Source: Clostridia bacterium
GTDB taxonomy: Bacteria; Bacillota; Clostridia; Christensenellales; Borkfalkiaceae
Direction: 5' to 3'
Length of the DNA stretch: 64,000 bases
Assembly: GCA_017462735.1 (NCBI GenBank)
Contig: JAFTQO010000007.1
Span: 35,890-99,889 of the forward strand
The notes beneath the pieces were generated by a model. It saw only the letters and a program-made list of their open reading frames with translations. It was not told the DNA's origin and did not search any database. This document shows positions 15,380 through 25,097 of the stretch, one piece after another (within the stretch, counting starts at the first letter, position 1; each line of letters begins with the position of its first letter). Made by a program: the position numbers and the translations under genes.

Positions 15380-17884
15380 ATGAAGATAAAAAGAATTGCA
15401 TCGCTTGCGCTCGCTGCAATGCTGACTATGCCTTTGTTCTTAACGGCGTGCGGAGACGATACCGAGTCGAAAGGCAGTAATTTGATTGCGTCCTATTCCT
15501 TTGACGAAAGTACGGGCAATACGACCAAAGAGCAAGCAAGCGGCAAAATGCAAACGATTGAGTACGTATTTAACGAGGAGAACCAAGCGGAGTTATTTAA
15601 ACCCGCTTCGGATCCTTTGAGAAAGAAAGGCGTCAGCGGCAACAGTTTGTATATGGACGGATTCTCCAACCATATTGTCAACGATGCCGTAAAAATCCCG
15701 AGAAAGGCGATGACGCTGTCGGCGTGGGTCGCGCCCAGAGTATTTGAAAACTTGCCTAATTACGGCGATGACACAGCGGCGGCAGGCAATCCCCGTATGA
15801 CCTCTATCCTTAACAAGGGAGACGTCGAAATGGGCGAAGGGTTCCTGCTCGGGTACGGCAGACTCGGGCTCTGGGGCATACAAATGGCGCTCGAAAACAC
15901 CGAAACGGGGGACGAATTCGTCATTGCTTTCTACGACCCCATCAATGCGTTGCCTTTGTACGAGTGGTCCAACGTCGCCGTCACCTACGACGGGGATGAA
16001 GGCTACATCGGTCTTTTCTATAATGGCGAAATGGCGTACGAAGCGTTGATTCCCGAACTTGTCAGCACCCGTATCATCGGCACGGAAGAGCCGTTGTACG
16101 TCGGTAAATACGCTACTCCTATCTATGAATTCGGGGTGGAAAGACAAATGGTGTCGGGGCTTTTGGACGAGGTAAGGGTGTATAACACCGCCCTTTCTCC
16201 TAAGCAATTGAAGACGGCGTACGAAAAGTATCAAACGGAAGGGGAACATCCCGTCCTTGACTTTTCAGAGATTGCGCTGGATTCTTCGGTATACGCAGGG
16301 GACAGATACCGTCCTCAATACCACGCATTGCCGCCGGCAGTTTGGATGAACGAGCCGCACTCGCCTTTCTATTATAAAGGCAGATATCACGTCTTCTATC
16401 AACACAACCCCGCAGGCCCTTACTGGTCGCAAATCCGTTGGGGACACCTCGTCAGCGACGATATGATTCATTGGGAATACGTGAAAGACGCGGTAGTGCC
16501 TACGGCGGGCATTTGTCCCGAAGGGGTATGGACGGGCGGCGCTTGTATCGGGCCTGACGGTACCCCTTGGCTTGCCATTACGGCGGGTACTAATACGAGT
16601 ACGTGGAGTGGGCAAAACGTAGCGTTTGCGCACGCGGCTGACCCCGACGACCCTGACTTAACGGAATGGGTAGTGGAAGATAAACTCGTCATTACGCACC
16701 CTGCCTTTGACGTGCAAGGGTTGAGAGATCAATTCCGTGACCCCTTCGTTTGGTATGACGACGGAACCTACTATATGATGGTTTCCACCTCCGTTCCTAA
16801 CGCGGGCGGTTCGGCGAACATCTATACCTCCACCGATATGAGAGAGTGGGAGTATAGGGGCTATCTCTTCCAATGCGATTACAATTTGTATCCCCAACAG
16901 GGTATCAACTGGGAGTGTGTGGTTATGTTCCCCATCACGACCAAAGACGGCAGCCAAACGAAGTGGATTTTGTTCGATTGCCCTCAATATCCAGGCGGGA
17001 GCGAGTACATCGTCGAGTGTTACTATTGGATTGGTACCTTTGATAAGCAATCCTGCCGCTTTATCGCGGATAATCCCGAGCCTCAGTTGTTCGATAGAGG
17101 CAGAGGGGTGTACACGGGTCAAAACGGGTATTGTTTCTTGACCGAAGAGGATAGAGCAAACGGCAAGACGGCATACGAACAAGGTAGAACGGTTATCTAT
17201 TCCATCGCGCAAGGTAAGGACGCGGGCACGGCGCAAAACATAGACGCAGGCTGGGCGCATAACTTTGCGATTCCTTTGGAATTATGGCTTGCCGACAACG
17301 GTACGGAAGTAATCCGTGAACCTATCCGTGAAATCGAAAGTTTGTATAAAGAAACGCTGTACGAATACAGCGGCGAAGGTTTAACGGCGACGCAAGTGAA
17401 CGAACAAATCTCTAACGTACGCGGGGATATGCTCCGTATCGATATGAAGTTCAACGTAGCGCCCACGGCGGCGGCGTATGAAAGCGGTTTGTACGTAAGA
17501 TACAACCCGACGACGGTAGGTACTGATACCGAGCGTACGAAAATCGTATTCAACGAAAACGGCGTACATATCAATAGATTGCAATCTTCCTTGTTGAACT
17601 ACGTGACTAAGACGGAAAGCCATACGTGGAACAGAGTAGAGGAAGAGTATTCCGTGACCGTATTGCTCGATAGATCTATGTTGGAAGTATACGTCAACGG
17701 GGTAATGAGTTTCACGACCCGTATCTATCCTAAATACGGTGATTCCGATTATTTGCGTTTGTTTGATTCCAACGCAGGTATGAAGGTAACGGAAATGACT
17801 GTCCGCAGTATGAAAGGTGCGTTTGTAGACGATCCTGCGCCTGCTTACTACGGCAACGTCGGCAACCTTGCCGATTTACAATAA
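15380..17884 (+). CDS. GH32-family lipoprotein with LamG domain and altered nucleophile motif (NEPH)
   Basis: An 834-residue lipoprotein (lipobox LTAC near residue 24). Residues about 30-290 form a LamG-like concanavalin fold (AMTLSAWVAPRVFEN, MVSGLLDEVRVYNTALSPKQ). The GH32 part starts near 310. Its first motif reads WMNEPHSP, with Glu325 where the family has the nucleophile Asp of WMNDPNG. The other two catalytic motifs are intact: FRDP (Asp454) and WEC (Glu512). The frame and codon (GAG) are unambiguous. It may belong to a GH32 branch with different specificity, or be a non-hydrolytic binding protein. It follows the permease by 8 bp and precedes the repeat lipoprotein by 14 bp. Confidence 0.88.
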   Translation: MKIKRIASLALAAMLTMPLFLTACGDDTESKGSNLIASYSFDESTGNTTKEQASGKMQTIEYVFNEENQAELFKPASDPLRKKGVSGNSLYMDGFSNHIVNDAVKIPRKAMTLSAWVAPRVFENLPNYGDDTAAAGNPRMTSILNKGDVEMGEGFLLGYGRLGLWGIQMALENTETGDEFVIAFYDPINALPLYEWSNVAVTYDGDEGYIGLFYNGEMAYEALIPELVSTRIIGTEEPLYVGKYATPIYEFGVERQMVSGLLDEVRVYNTALSPKQLKTAYEKYQTEGEHPVLDFSEIALDSSVYAGDRYRPQYHALPPAVWMNEPHSPFYYKGRYHVFYQHNPAGPYWSQIRWGHLVSDDMIHWEYVKDAVVPTAGICPEGVWTGGACIGPDGTPWLAITAGTNTSTWSGQNVAFAHAADPDDPDLTEWVVEDKLVITHPAFDVQGLRDQFRDPFVWYDDGTYYMMVSTSVPNAGGSANIYTSTDMREWEYRGYLFQCDYNLYPQQGINWECVVMFPITTKDGSQTKWILFDCPQYPGGSEYIVECYYWIGTFDKQSCRFIADNPEPQLFDRGRGVYTGQNGYCFLTEEDRANGKTAYEQGRTVIYSIAQGKDAGTAQNIDAGWAHNFAIPLELWLADNGTEVIREPIREIESLYKETLYEYSGEGLTATQVNEQISNVRGDMLRIDMKFNVAPTAAAYESGLYVRYNPTTVGTDTERTKIVFNENGVHINRLQSSLLNYVTKTESHTWNRVEEEYSVTVLLDRSMLEVYVNGVMSFTTRIYPKYGDSDYLRLFDSNAGMKVTEMTVRSMKGAFVDDPAPAYYGNVGNLADLQ

Positions 17885-17898
17885 CGAGGAGGTAAAGT

Positions 17899-20397
17899 AT
17901 GAAAAAAGTAGCAATAGTAGCGTTGAGCGTATTATGTGCCACGGCACTTTGCGGTGCAGTTGCTTGTCAAAGCGAAGAACAACCTCCTGTGACGACAACT
18001 CTCTTAAACGGCGGTTTTGAAAGCGCCGATTTGAGTGGGTGGACGGTGGAATACGGCGATGCTTTTAACGACGATTGCGTATCTTCGGCAAAGACGTTTA
18101 CCTATTCCTACGACGACAAACAAACGCGTATCCCCGTGGGGCAAACGGGCAACTGGTATCTTTGCGGGAAGGGTTTCGACGGAAAGTTCTCCTTTGGTCG
18201 TACGGGTGCGATTCGCTCCATCAACTTTACGCTCGACGGCGACGGCACGATTGCGATGAAACTTGCAGGCGGGGCGACTGTCACGGGCAAGGGTACGGGC
18301 GCAGGCAAGAAATCCATGACCAACCTTTGTTACGTCGGGGTATATCGTGCGTCGGACGATAAGTTGATTGCGCAACAAACCAACGATTATTTCTTGGAAC
18401 ACACCGAGTCTTACGTTCCTCTCAACAAATATTCCGCAGGGGTGTTTGCGACGGATAACTTTTACGAGTATACCCTTGAATTAGAGGACTATATCGGGGA
18501 AGAGTTGTATTTGCGTATCGTCGATAACGACACCCATCACTATTACGGATATATCAGCGTAGACGACATCCGTATCGGCGGGGAATATTCCCAAAGCGAC
18601 GGCGCCGATTTTACCAAGACCCGTTTCTACGCAACGGAAGCACAGCCGACGAGCCAATACGAGATTTTGAACGGCGGCTTTGAGACGGGTTCCTTGGCGG
18701 GCTGGGAAATCGTAGAAGGTACGGCTTTCTCGCACGAAGGCGTCAATAGAGAGAAGGTTTGGTGGAACGAAAACATCACCTATTCTCGGGACGGTAATTA
18801 CCATTACGGGCATTATAATCCTGCGGCGACAGGGGTGATGCGTTCTAGCGAATTTGTCCTTGGCGGTAGCGGCTACGTCAGTTATAAATTGGGTGGTTGC
18901 GCCAACAACGGTTTGACGTATTTGCGCTTTATGGTCAAGACGGAAAGCGGGGATAAAGAAGTAGCGAGATTCTCTAACTTCAAGTATCGCAACGACAGTT
19001 ACGAGAATACGCAATTCCCTTACGTACCCAACGGGATGAAACTTTTGAATATGGTGCAATACTACACCGACTTGTCGGCATATCTTGGCGAGACGATGTA
19101 TATCGAAGTGGTAGATAACAACGCAGGTACAGACGACCTCGGTTGTATTACCCTCGACAGCGTACAGACCTATTGGGAGGAAAAACCCGTCTGGTATGAT
19201 AGTGAGTCTTTCGTCGCAAAAGCGAACGTAGACGTAGAGATTGACAGCGAATATCAGGTAAAGAACGGCACTTTTGAGACTGGCGATTTAACGGGTTGGA
19301 CTCCTAGTTGGACGGAAGATAGCGGACGTATCGGTTACGTTAGTAGCGCAAGCGGCTGGTGGGTAGAAAACTTGCCTTACAACAAAAAAGGCAACTTCCT
19401 GTTCACGGGTATCGACGACGAAGGCAAGACGGGTACTTTGACGAGTTCTGCCTTCAAAGTTGGCGGTAGCGGCTGGATTACCTACTTGCTTGGCGGTGGC
19501 GGCAATCAAGACCTTTGCTATTTGTCCGTTATCGACGCAGAGACGAATACGGAACTTGCACGCTATGGCAACCGTTATTTCCTCGACAGAGGCATTACGA
19601 CGATTAACATGGGCTCGAATCTTGCCAATATGATTTACTATAAAGCGGACTTGTCTGCGTATATCGGCAAGACGGTGAAGTTGCAACTCGTCGACAACGC
19701 TACGAGCGCTTGGGGCTTGATGACGGCGGATAGTTTCATTACCTATTACGCAAGCGAAACGGGCGTACCTGCCGATGCGATGGAAGCGCTGAATATCTTG
19801 CCTAAGGCAACGCTTGGCGCAGATAACGAATATCAAGTACTCAACGGCGACTTTGAGACGGGCGACTTCACCGGTTGGACGGCAAGCGAAACGGCTATCC
19901 TCGGCATTAGCCAAGAGGAAGTGTGGTGGAACGAGATGTTCTCCTACGACAAGGACGGCAGATTCTTTGCCAACGGTTGGAACGCAGGCGAAGTGAATAA
20001 GGGTACGCTGACGAGTTCTGCCTTCACGGTAGGCGGTAGCGGCTGGATGACCTTCAAGTTGGGCGGCGGCAAAAATACCTCTTTGTCCTATGTCGAAATC
20101 ATCGACGCGACGACGGAAGAAGTGCTTTGCAAATTCGGCAATACGATGTTTGCGGAATCGGTAAGACCTTACTATTGTACGGGTAAACCTATCGACCTTT
20201 CTAAGGAAGGGGTATACAAGGCGAATATGGTACAATACAAAGCGGACTTGTCCGCATATGCCGGTAGAGAGGTGCGTATCCGTATCGTTGACAACGCTGA
20301 AAACGATTGGGGCTTGTTGTTTGCCGACAGTTTCATCACCTATTATGCGCAAGCGGGCGACGTGCCTACGGGTGCGGTTTTGGCAACGCAATTATAA
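17899..20397 (+). CDS. Repeat lipoprotein, putative fructan-binding (four modules)
   Basis: An 832-residue lipoprotein (lipobox GAVAC near residue 23). Almost the whole mature chain is four repeats of 190-220 residues starting near residues 35, 254, 452 and 645. Each opens with NGxFETGxLxGW and closes with DLSAYxGxxVxxxxVDNA..WGLxxxDSFITYYA. They are homologous to the three modules of the secreted protein at 3876. The modules look like jelly-roll carbohydrate-binding domains; lipid anchoring would place them beside the importer. No catalytic motif is seen. Binding of fructan is inferred from position between two GH32 genes. Confidence 0.82.
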   Translation: MKKVAIVALSVLCATALCGAVACQSEEQPPVTTTLLNGGFESADLSGWTVEYGDAFNDDCVSSAKTFTYSYDDKQTRIPVGQTGNWYLCGKGFDGKFSFGRTGAIRSINFTLDGDGTIAMKLAGGATVTGKGTGAGKKSMTNLCYVGVYRASDDKLIAQQTNDYFLEHTESYVPLNKYSAGVFATDNFYEYTLELEDYIGEELYLRIVDNDTHHYYGYISVDDIRIGGEYSQSDGADFTKTRFYATEAQPTSQYEILNGGFETGSLAGWEIVEGTAFSHEGVNREKVWWNENITYSRDGNYHYGHYNPAATGVMRSSEFVLGGSGYVSYKLGGCANNGLTYLRFMVKTESGDKEVARFSNFKYRNDSYENTQFPYVPNGMKLLNMVQYYTDLSAYLGETMYIEVVDNNAGTDDLGCITLDSVQTYWEEKPVWYDSESFVAKANVDVEIDSEYQVKNGTFETGDLTGWTPSWTEDSGRIGYVSSASGWWVENLPYNKKGNFLFTGIDDEGKTGTLTSSAFKVGGSGWITYLLGGGGNQDLCYLSVIDAETNTELARYGNRYFLDRGITTINMGSNLANMIYYKADLSAYIGKTVKLQLVDNATSAWGLMTADSFITYYASETGVPADAMEALNILPKATLGADNEYQVLNGDFETGDFTGWTASETAILGISQEEVWWNEMFSYDKDGRFFANGWNAGEVNKGTLTSSAFTVGGSGWMTFKLGGGKNTSLSYVEIIDATTEEVLCKFGNTMFAESVRPYYCTGKPIDLSKEGVYKANMVQYKADLSAYAGREVRIRIVDNAENDWGLLFADSFITYYAQAGDVPTGAVLATQL

Positions 20398-20433
20398 GAG
20401 TAAAAGTCTGCCTTTTGGCGGAACGGAGTATGT

Positions 20434-21795
20434 ATGAAGAAGGAAGAAAAAAGTGTGGCGGTAAGACCGAACTTTCACATCACGGGGGAGCAGGGCTGGA
20501 TTAACGACCCCAACGGTTTGGTCGTCTTTCAAGGACGGTATCACGCCTTTTTCCAGTATTATCCTCACGACGTCCATTGGGGACCGATGCATTGGGGACA
20601 CGTCGTCAGCGACGACTTAGTGCATTGGGAACGATTGCCTATCGCTTTATATCCGGGTGGCAAGGGTGAGGAAAACGGCTGTTTTTCAGGTAGCGCTATC
20701 GTATGGCAAGACAAGTTATATCTGTTGTATACGGGCTTTACCGAAAACGGCGGCGGCGAGGAGATACGGCAACTGCAATGCCTTGCTAGCAGCGACGACG
20801 GGATTCATTTTGTCAAACACGGCGTCGTCATCGGCGAAGAAGATTTACCCGAGGGCTATTGCCCTTGGGATTTCCGCGACCCGAAAATTTGGCGTAAAGA
20901 GGACACTTTTTATTGCGTCGTGGCCGCTAAAGCGAGAGAGGGCAGAGGCAGGATTATACTCTTCAAGTCGCAAGACTTATTCAAGTGGGAGTTCGTCGGT
21001 GATTTGTTGGGGACGGATAGCCCGGGGATTATGATAGAATGTCCCGACTATTGCGACGAAAAAGAGTTGCTGTTTTACTGTGAGCAATTCCAACCCAACG
21101 AAGGGAATTTGCATCTTAACGTCCACACCAATAGATTTTGTCTTGGAAAATTGGAGTATGAGAGCGGCAAGATGCAGGTTGAAAAATCGGGCATTATCGA
21201 CTACGGCTTTGATTTTTACGCGCCGCAAAGTTTTGCTGGCGCCGACGTGATGATTGGTTGGCTGAATATGTGGGATAGAAATGTCCCTGCGGAAAAATAC
21301 GGTTTTGCGGGGATGCTGACGGTGCCTAGGCGTTTTTCCGTCCGCGACGGAGAGTTGCATCAAACCCCTGTAATCAGCGGGGAACAGGTCGTAAAAACGC
21401 AGGTGAGCGGTGGATTGCAAGACAATGCCACAAGCGGGGTCTTGCGCATAGAAGCAACGGGATTGAAAAACCTGACTTTGCGTCTTAGGAAGAAAGGAGA
21501 CGAGTATACGCAACTCTCCTTACAGGAAGGACAATGGGTATTCGACCGCTCTAAGTCTGGCGAAGAAATTGTCGGGGCAGAAAAGGACGCAGACAGTTTG
21601 GCGGGTATCCGCCGTATGCCGAAAAGCACCGAAGAAAAGACCCTTTTGACGGTGGTTATGGATACCTTTTCCGTGGAAATCTTTGAGGGAGGCAAGGCGC
21701 TTTCCGCCACGGTATATCCCGATTTAGACGCTGACGGAATCGAATTATCGGTAGAAGCAGACGACTGCGTATACGTCAGAGAAGAAATTAAATAA
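20434..21795 (+). CDS. Cytosolic GH32 beta-fructofuranosidase (sucrose/fructo-oligosaccharide hydrolase)
   Basis: A 453-residue enzyme without signal peptide, the usual size of ScrB/SacA-like intracellular GH32 hydrolases. The catalytic triad is canonical: WINDPNG (Asp25), FRDPK (Asp149) and IECPDY (Glu202). The C-terminal beta-sandwich is present, with TVVMDTFSVEIFEGGKALSAT near the end. It would release fructose from imported oligosaccharides or sucrose, feeding the fructokinase of the same operon. With no sucrose PTS nearby and an ABC importer instead, the substrate is more likely unphosphorylated. It is the last gene of the operon and is followed by a strong terminator. Confidence 0.93.
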   Translation: MKKEEKSVAVRPNFHITGEQGWINDPNGLVVFQGRYHAFFQYYPHDVHWGPMHWGHVVSDDLVHWERLPIALYPGGKGEENGCFSGSAIVWQDKLYLLYTGFTENGGGEEIRQLQCLASSDDGIHFVKHGVVIGEEDLPEGYCPWDFRDPKIWRKEDTFYCVVAAKAREGRGRIILFKSQDLFKWEFVGDLLGTDSPGIMIECPDYCDEKELLFYCEQFQPNEGNLHLNVHTNRFCLGKLEYESGKMQVEKSGIIDYGFDFYAPQSFAGADVMIGWLNMWDRNVPAEKYGFAGMLTVPRRFSVRDGELHQTPVISGEQVVKTQVSGGLQDNATSGVLRIEATGLKNLTLRLRKKGDEYTQLSLQEGQWVFDRSKSGEEIVGAEKDADSLAGIRRMPKSTEEKTLLTVVMDTFSVEIFEGGKALSATVYPDLDADGIELSVEADDCVYVREEIK

Positions 21796-21810
21796 GGCTC
21801 TGTCATAACG

Positions 21811-21843
21811 AAAAACACCTCACGCTTAGCGTGAGGTGTTTTT
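21811..21843. terminator. Bidirectional terminator at the end of the fructan operon
   Basis: AAAAACACCTCACGC, loop TTA, GCGTGAGGTGTTTTT: a perfect 15-bp stem with A/T tracts on both sides. It serves the fructan operon and the converging asparaginase gene. Confidence 0.93.
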
Positions 21844-21854
21844 GGTTGATATAG

Positions 21855-22841
21855 TTACTTTAAAAATTCGTGGGAAAGAGGGGTGAGGACAAACTTCTTT
21901 ACGTCTTTTCCTGCGCTTTTTGCTAGCCAGCACTTGACGAAAATGGCGATACGGGTACAAAAAGGCAGGGGAATTATCCCCAAGTCGGCAAACGCTTTTG
22001 AACTGTCGTAAGCGGTTTCGCTTGTGATGCCTGTGACGAACACGGGTATCCCTTTTTGCTTGCAGGCAAAGCAAAAGCGTTGAAAATGCTCGCTTGCCGT
22101 ATTCAGCGTGCCCGAGTGGTAGGGGCTGAGAAGGACGACGACGTATTGGTCGAGGTCGTATTGGTAGACGTTTTCGGGATAACTCTCTACGACGAGTACG
22201 CCCGAATTTTTACAAAAGGGAATCGCTCCTATGCTTTGCGAATTTGCGAGTTTACAGATAGGGTTTACGGTGACGCTATCTTTATCGTTGTCTACCGTCG
22301 CGTAAGGGGCGCCCAAACTGTGCAGGTCTGCGCTTGTCTCGCCGTGTGAGAGTAATCTGGTGGCGAGGTGAATATGCGTTTGTCTGTCTGCGGCGTTTTG
22401 ATAACTGACGTAAACGCCGCTTTGCGGACGGGTTTTCAAAAAACGGACGGCGGCACGGAAATTGTCCAGCCCGTTGCTACGGCCATCTTGCAACGGATAG
22501 GCGGCGGATACGAGCAGGACGGGGATTTTTTTAGAGAGGGTGTAGTCGAGCGCGGCGGCGGTGTACTGTAAGGTGTCCGTGCCGTGCGTGACGATAATCC
22601 CGTCGTAATCTTTTTTTTGCGCCTCTTCTATGCAAGAGATAAGTTTGTTGAGTTCGTCTGCCGAGAGATTTTCGCTTAAAATGGTATAGGGCGAGATAGT
22701 TTCAAAGAGGGTATCCGCGTCGGTTTCCACTTGTTGGTAGTTAGAAATCAGTTGGTTGGCAGTACTCTTGTCGGGCGAAATCCAGCCGTAGGAGAGAGAA
22801 CTGCCGATGGTGCCGCCTGTGAAAATTACGAGAAGTCTCAT
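21855..22841 (-). CDS. ansA: L-asparaginase, cytosolic type
   Basis: The 328-residue enzyme hydrolyses asparagine to aspartate and ammonia. It carries the first catalytic Thr in FTGGTIGSS (residues 7-15) and the second in VTHGTDTLQYTAAAL (about 90-100), both family hallmarks. There is no signal peptide, and the length equals AnsA-type enzymes. The ATG at 22,841 was chosen because GGAG lies 6 bp upstream; the in-frame ATG two codons earlier abuts the ribosome site. It is separated from the polymerase gene upstream by a hairpin, so it may form its own unit. Confidence 0.9.
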   Translation of the reverse strand: MRLLVIFTGGTIGSSLSYGWISPDKSTANQLISNYQQVETDADTLFETISPYTILSENLSADELNKLISCIEEAQKKDYDGIIVTHGTDTLQYTAAALDYTLSKKIPVLLVSAAYPLQDGRSNGLDNFRAAVRFLKTRPQSGVYVSYQNAADRQTHIHLATRLLSHGETSADLHSLGAPYATVDNDKDSVTVNPICKLANSQSIGAIPFCKNSGVLVVESYPENVYQYDLDQYVVVLLSPYHSGTLNTASEHFQRFCFACKQKGIPVFVTGITSETAYDSSKAFADLGIIPLPFCTRIAIFVKCWLAKSAGKDVKKFVLTPLSHEFLK

Positions 22842-22873
22842 ACACATCTCCTTTCATCGAGTTATGTAAAAGT

Positions 22874-22895
22874 AAAGCGCGTCAAAGCGCGCTTT
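22874..22895 (-). terminator. Hairpin after the polymerase gene
   Basis: The minus strand has AAAGCGCG, 6-nt loop, CGCGCTTT, followed by an interrupted T-rich tract (ACTTTTAC). It is a moderate terminator between the polysaccharide operon and asparaginase. Confidence 0.5.
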
Positions 22896-22929
22896 TCAAA
22901 ATATGTCGAATTTTTGATAATCCGTCTTT

Positions 22930-24471
22930 TTACTCAGCCGTTTGAGTAGACGTCTCGCTAGGAGTCTCTTCCTCTTTAGCGACCTGTTTCTTTTTGTCCG
23001 AAGGGGCAAATTCAATTACCATCAAGCAAATGGAGTAGAAGAAGCCGGGGCCGAGGTTGAAGAAATGGCAGTCCAGCATACTCATAGCAAGGAGCGCCAA
23101 AATTCCAAAGGCAAAGAAAGTGGTCGTGTCGTCCCGTTTTTTGAGATACAAGCGCACCGTTTGCACCCGATGGAAGACGTATGCCGCAAAGCCTACGACG
23201 CCGCAGGAGACGAGCATTTGGATAAAGGTATTGTGCCATCTGGGAGGGAAGAAACTGGAGAATTTGTCGACGGTGGAGTACTCGTAAGGGACGTACTTTC
23301 TAGGGTAGAAAGATTCGCCGAATATGGGATAATTGATGAAAGTTTTTAAGCCGCCGAGGTACGTTTTGAAACGGTTGGAGTCGTTAAAGAGGTTCTCTTC
23401 CGTTTCTTCCGTACCGTTTTCCGACGATTTGATAATGTCGGGTACGTCGGAAAATAGGGTGGTTAACGTATCGCGGAAGACGATACATAAAATGGCGACG
23501 ACTGCGACGAAGATACCCGAGGCGATAAAGAAAGATTTCTTTTCCTTCGTTTTAATTGCCGCATAGACGTAAGAGGCTGCAAACGTGAGCCCTGCCCCTA
23601 ATTGCGACCCGCGAGAGCAGGCGAAGAAGAGGGAGAGGTACATAAGCCCCGCCACGATGACGAAGATAAATCCACGTTTATATTTCATCGATAAAAACAT
23701 GGCGAACGGGATAGAGACGCCTATCATAGCGCCCATATTATTATAGTGTCCCCAGCCGGCAGAAATTCTACCGCGCATAATGACGCCGCCTTCGATGACG
23801 TTGCACAAAAGGAAGGAGGCGATCAGTTCCCCGACGATTAAGACGCCGAAGAAGAACATCATCCAAACGAAATAGTTTTTATCCCGCTTTTCCCAGTTGA
23901 TGGTGGCGGAAAAGAGGAAATAGAGAAGGAAGAGGGATAAAAATTCAAGCAGCGCTAAGAAAAGGTTTTTCCAGATAACTTGCAGATATCCCGCGCTGCC
24001 GATCCCCGATAACACGTAGCCGATGCCAAGCGCTAAAAAGCCCCAAACGAGGGATCTTTTTGTGGTGAACAGTTTTTTAAAGCCCATATTTTTATCCGTG
24101 CCGAGACGGAACAACAGGGCGAGGACGGCAACGGAGGCGAAGATGATAATCAGTATCCCGCCTACGCCGTAGAACATAGACGTTTCCGCTCTCCCAGGGT
24201 TATTTTTGGGAGAGGAGGTGACGTAACAGAATAAAAAGAGGGGAACGATAGGCATAAAGTCTTCCGCGAAGAGGCAGACGTAAATCGCAAATACGACAAC
24301 GAGGCCGTAAAAGATAACTTCCAACGAAAAAGAATATGCAAGTAAAGTCAAAGCCGCCATAATCGCAAGACAGATAGGCGAGGCGATAAATTTATTGATT
24401 TTTGTAATGGTTTTCGTTTCCCGTATGGCTGCTAGCCAACTTAAAAAACGGTTTTCTTTCGTGCTTTCCAT
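22930..24471 (-). CDS. O-antigen ligase/polymerase-like membrane protein (Wzy_C type)
   Basis: A 513-residue integral membrane protein with about twelve hydrophobic segments and a large outside loop near residues 330-420 containing the SRGSQLGAG and PRWHNTFIQMLVSCGVVG stretches typical of the O-antigen ligase/Wzy_C family. The C-terminal tail is charged (DKKKQVAKEEETPSETSTQ). It would polymerise or ligate a surface polysaccharide. It is last in an operon with rfbA-B-D-C, so the polymer probably contains L-rhamnose. The ATG at 24,471 has GAGGA 9 bp upstream; a TTG three codons earlier abuts the ribosome site. Confidence 0.82.
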   Translation of the reverse strand: MESTKENRFLSWLAAIRETKTITKINKFIASPICLAIMAALTLLAYSFSLEVIFYGLVVVFAIYVCLFAEDFMPIVPLFLFCYVTSSPKNNPGRAETSMFYGVGGILIIIFASVAVLALLFRLGTDKNMGFKKLFTTKRSLVWGFLALGIGYVLSGIGSAGYLQVIWKNLFLALLEFLSLFLLYFLFSATINWEKRDKNYFVWMMFFFGVLIVGELIASFLLCNVIEGGVIMRGRISAGWGHYNNMGAMIGVSIPFAMFLSMKYKRGFIFVIVAGLMYLSLFFACSRGSQLGAGLTFAASYVYAAIKTKEKKSFFIASGIFVAVVAILCIVFRDTLTTLFSDVPDIIKSSENGTEETEENLFNDSNRFKTYLGGLKTFINYPIFGESFYPRKYVPYEYSTVDKFSSFFPPRWHNTFIQMLVSCGVVGFAAYVFHRVQTVRLYLKKRDDTTTFFAFGILALLAMSMLDCHFFNLGPGFFYSICLMVIEFAPSDKKKQVAKEEETPSETSTQTAE

Positions 24472-24493
24472 ACTAAACAATCCTCAAACGATA

Positions 24494-25096
24494 TTAAAAA
24501 CGGAATGTGTCCTTTAAAGTTTGCCAATTTTGGTCTTTGTCGCTCAATTTAAGCGGCGTGCCGTCCTCCATCGTATAGGGGGCGGCGCTTGCCGTGCCGT
24601 CGTAATTGCCGACGATTTCCGGCCATTTAATGCCGATAGAAGGGTCGTTCCAAGCCAACCCGCCTTCGTCTCCGGGACGATAAAAATCCGTCACTTTGTA
24701 GCAGAACTCCGCTTTTTCGCTCAGCACTAAAAATCCGTGCGCAAAACCTTCCGCTATGTAAAATTGTTTTTTATTTTCCTTGGACAATTCCACCCCGAAC
24801 CATTTCCCGTAAGTGGGGCTGTTCGCACGAAGGTCAACGGCGACGTCAAATACCCGCCCTTCAATGACGCGGACGAGTTTGCCTTGGGGAAACTGTTTTT
24901 GAAAATGCAGTCCGCGCAAAACGCCTTTTACGCTCATTGATTGGTTGTCTTGGACGAAGGTCATATTGAGACCTGCCGCTTGCATATCCCGTTGATTGTA
25001 GGTTTCCATAAAATATCCACGGTTGTCGCCGTGGACGGTAGGTTCTATGACGTACAGTCCTTCAATCGGCGCTTTGGTAACGGTAATTTGTCCCAT
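24494..25096 (-). CDS. rfbC: dTDP-4-dehydrorhamnose 3,5-epimerase
   Basis: The 200-residue cupin-fold enzyme does the third step of dTDP-L-rhamnose synthesis. It contains the family stretch GVLRGLHFQKQFPQGKLVRV, with the catalytic His in LRGLHFQ (about residue 60), and VDLRANSPTYGKW and FAHGFLVLSEKAEFCYKVTDFY further on. Length is slightly above the usual 180-185. It begins one base after the end of rfbD, so the genes are tightly coupled. Confidence 0.95.
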   Translation of the reverse strand: MGQITVTKAPIEGLYVIEPTVHGDNRGYFMETYNQRDMQAAGLNMTFVQDNQSMSVKGVLRGLHFQKQFPQGKLVRVIEGRVFDVAVDLRANSPTYGKWFGVELSKENKKQFYIAEGFAHGFLVLSEKAEFCYKVTDFYRPGDEGGLAWNDPSIGIKWPEIVGNYDGTASAAPYTMEDGTPLKLSDKDQNWQTLKDTFRF

Positions 25097-25097
25097 A

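Noticed and set aside
19288-20391. A 367-codon minus-strand frame opposite the repeat lipoprotein
   Set aside because: Antisense shadow of tandem repeats; repeats are seen in the plus frame.
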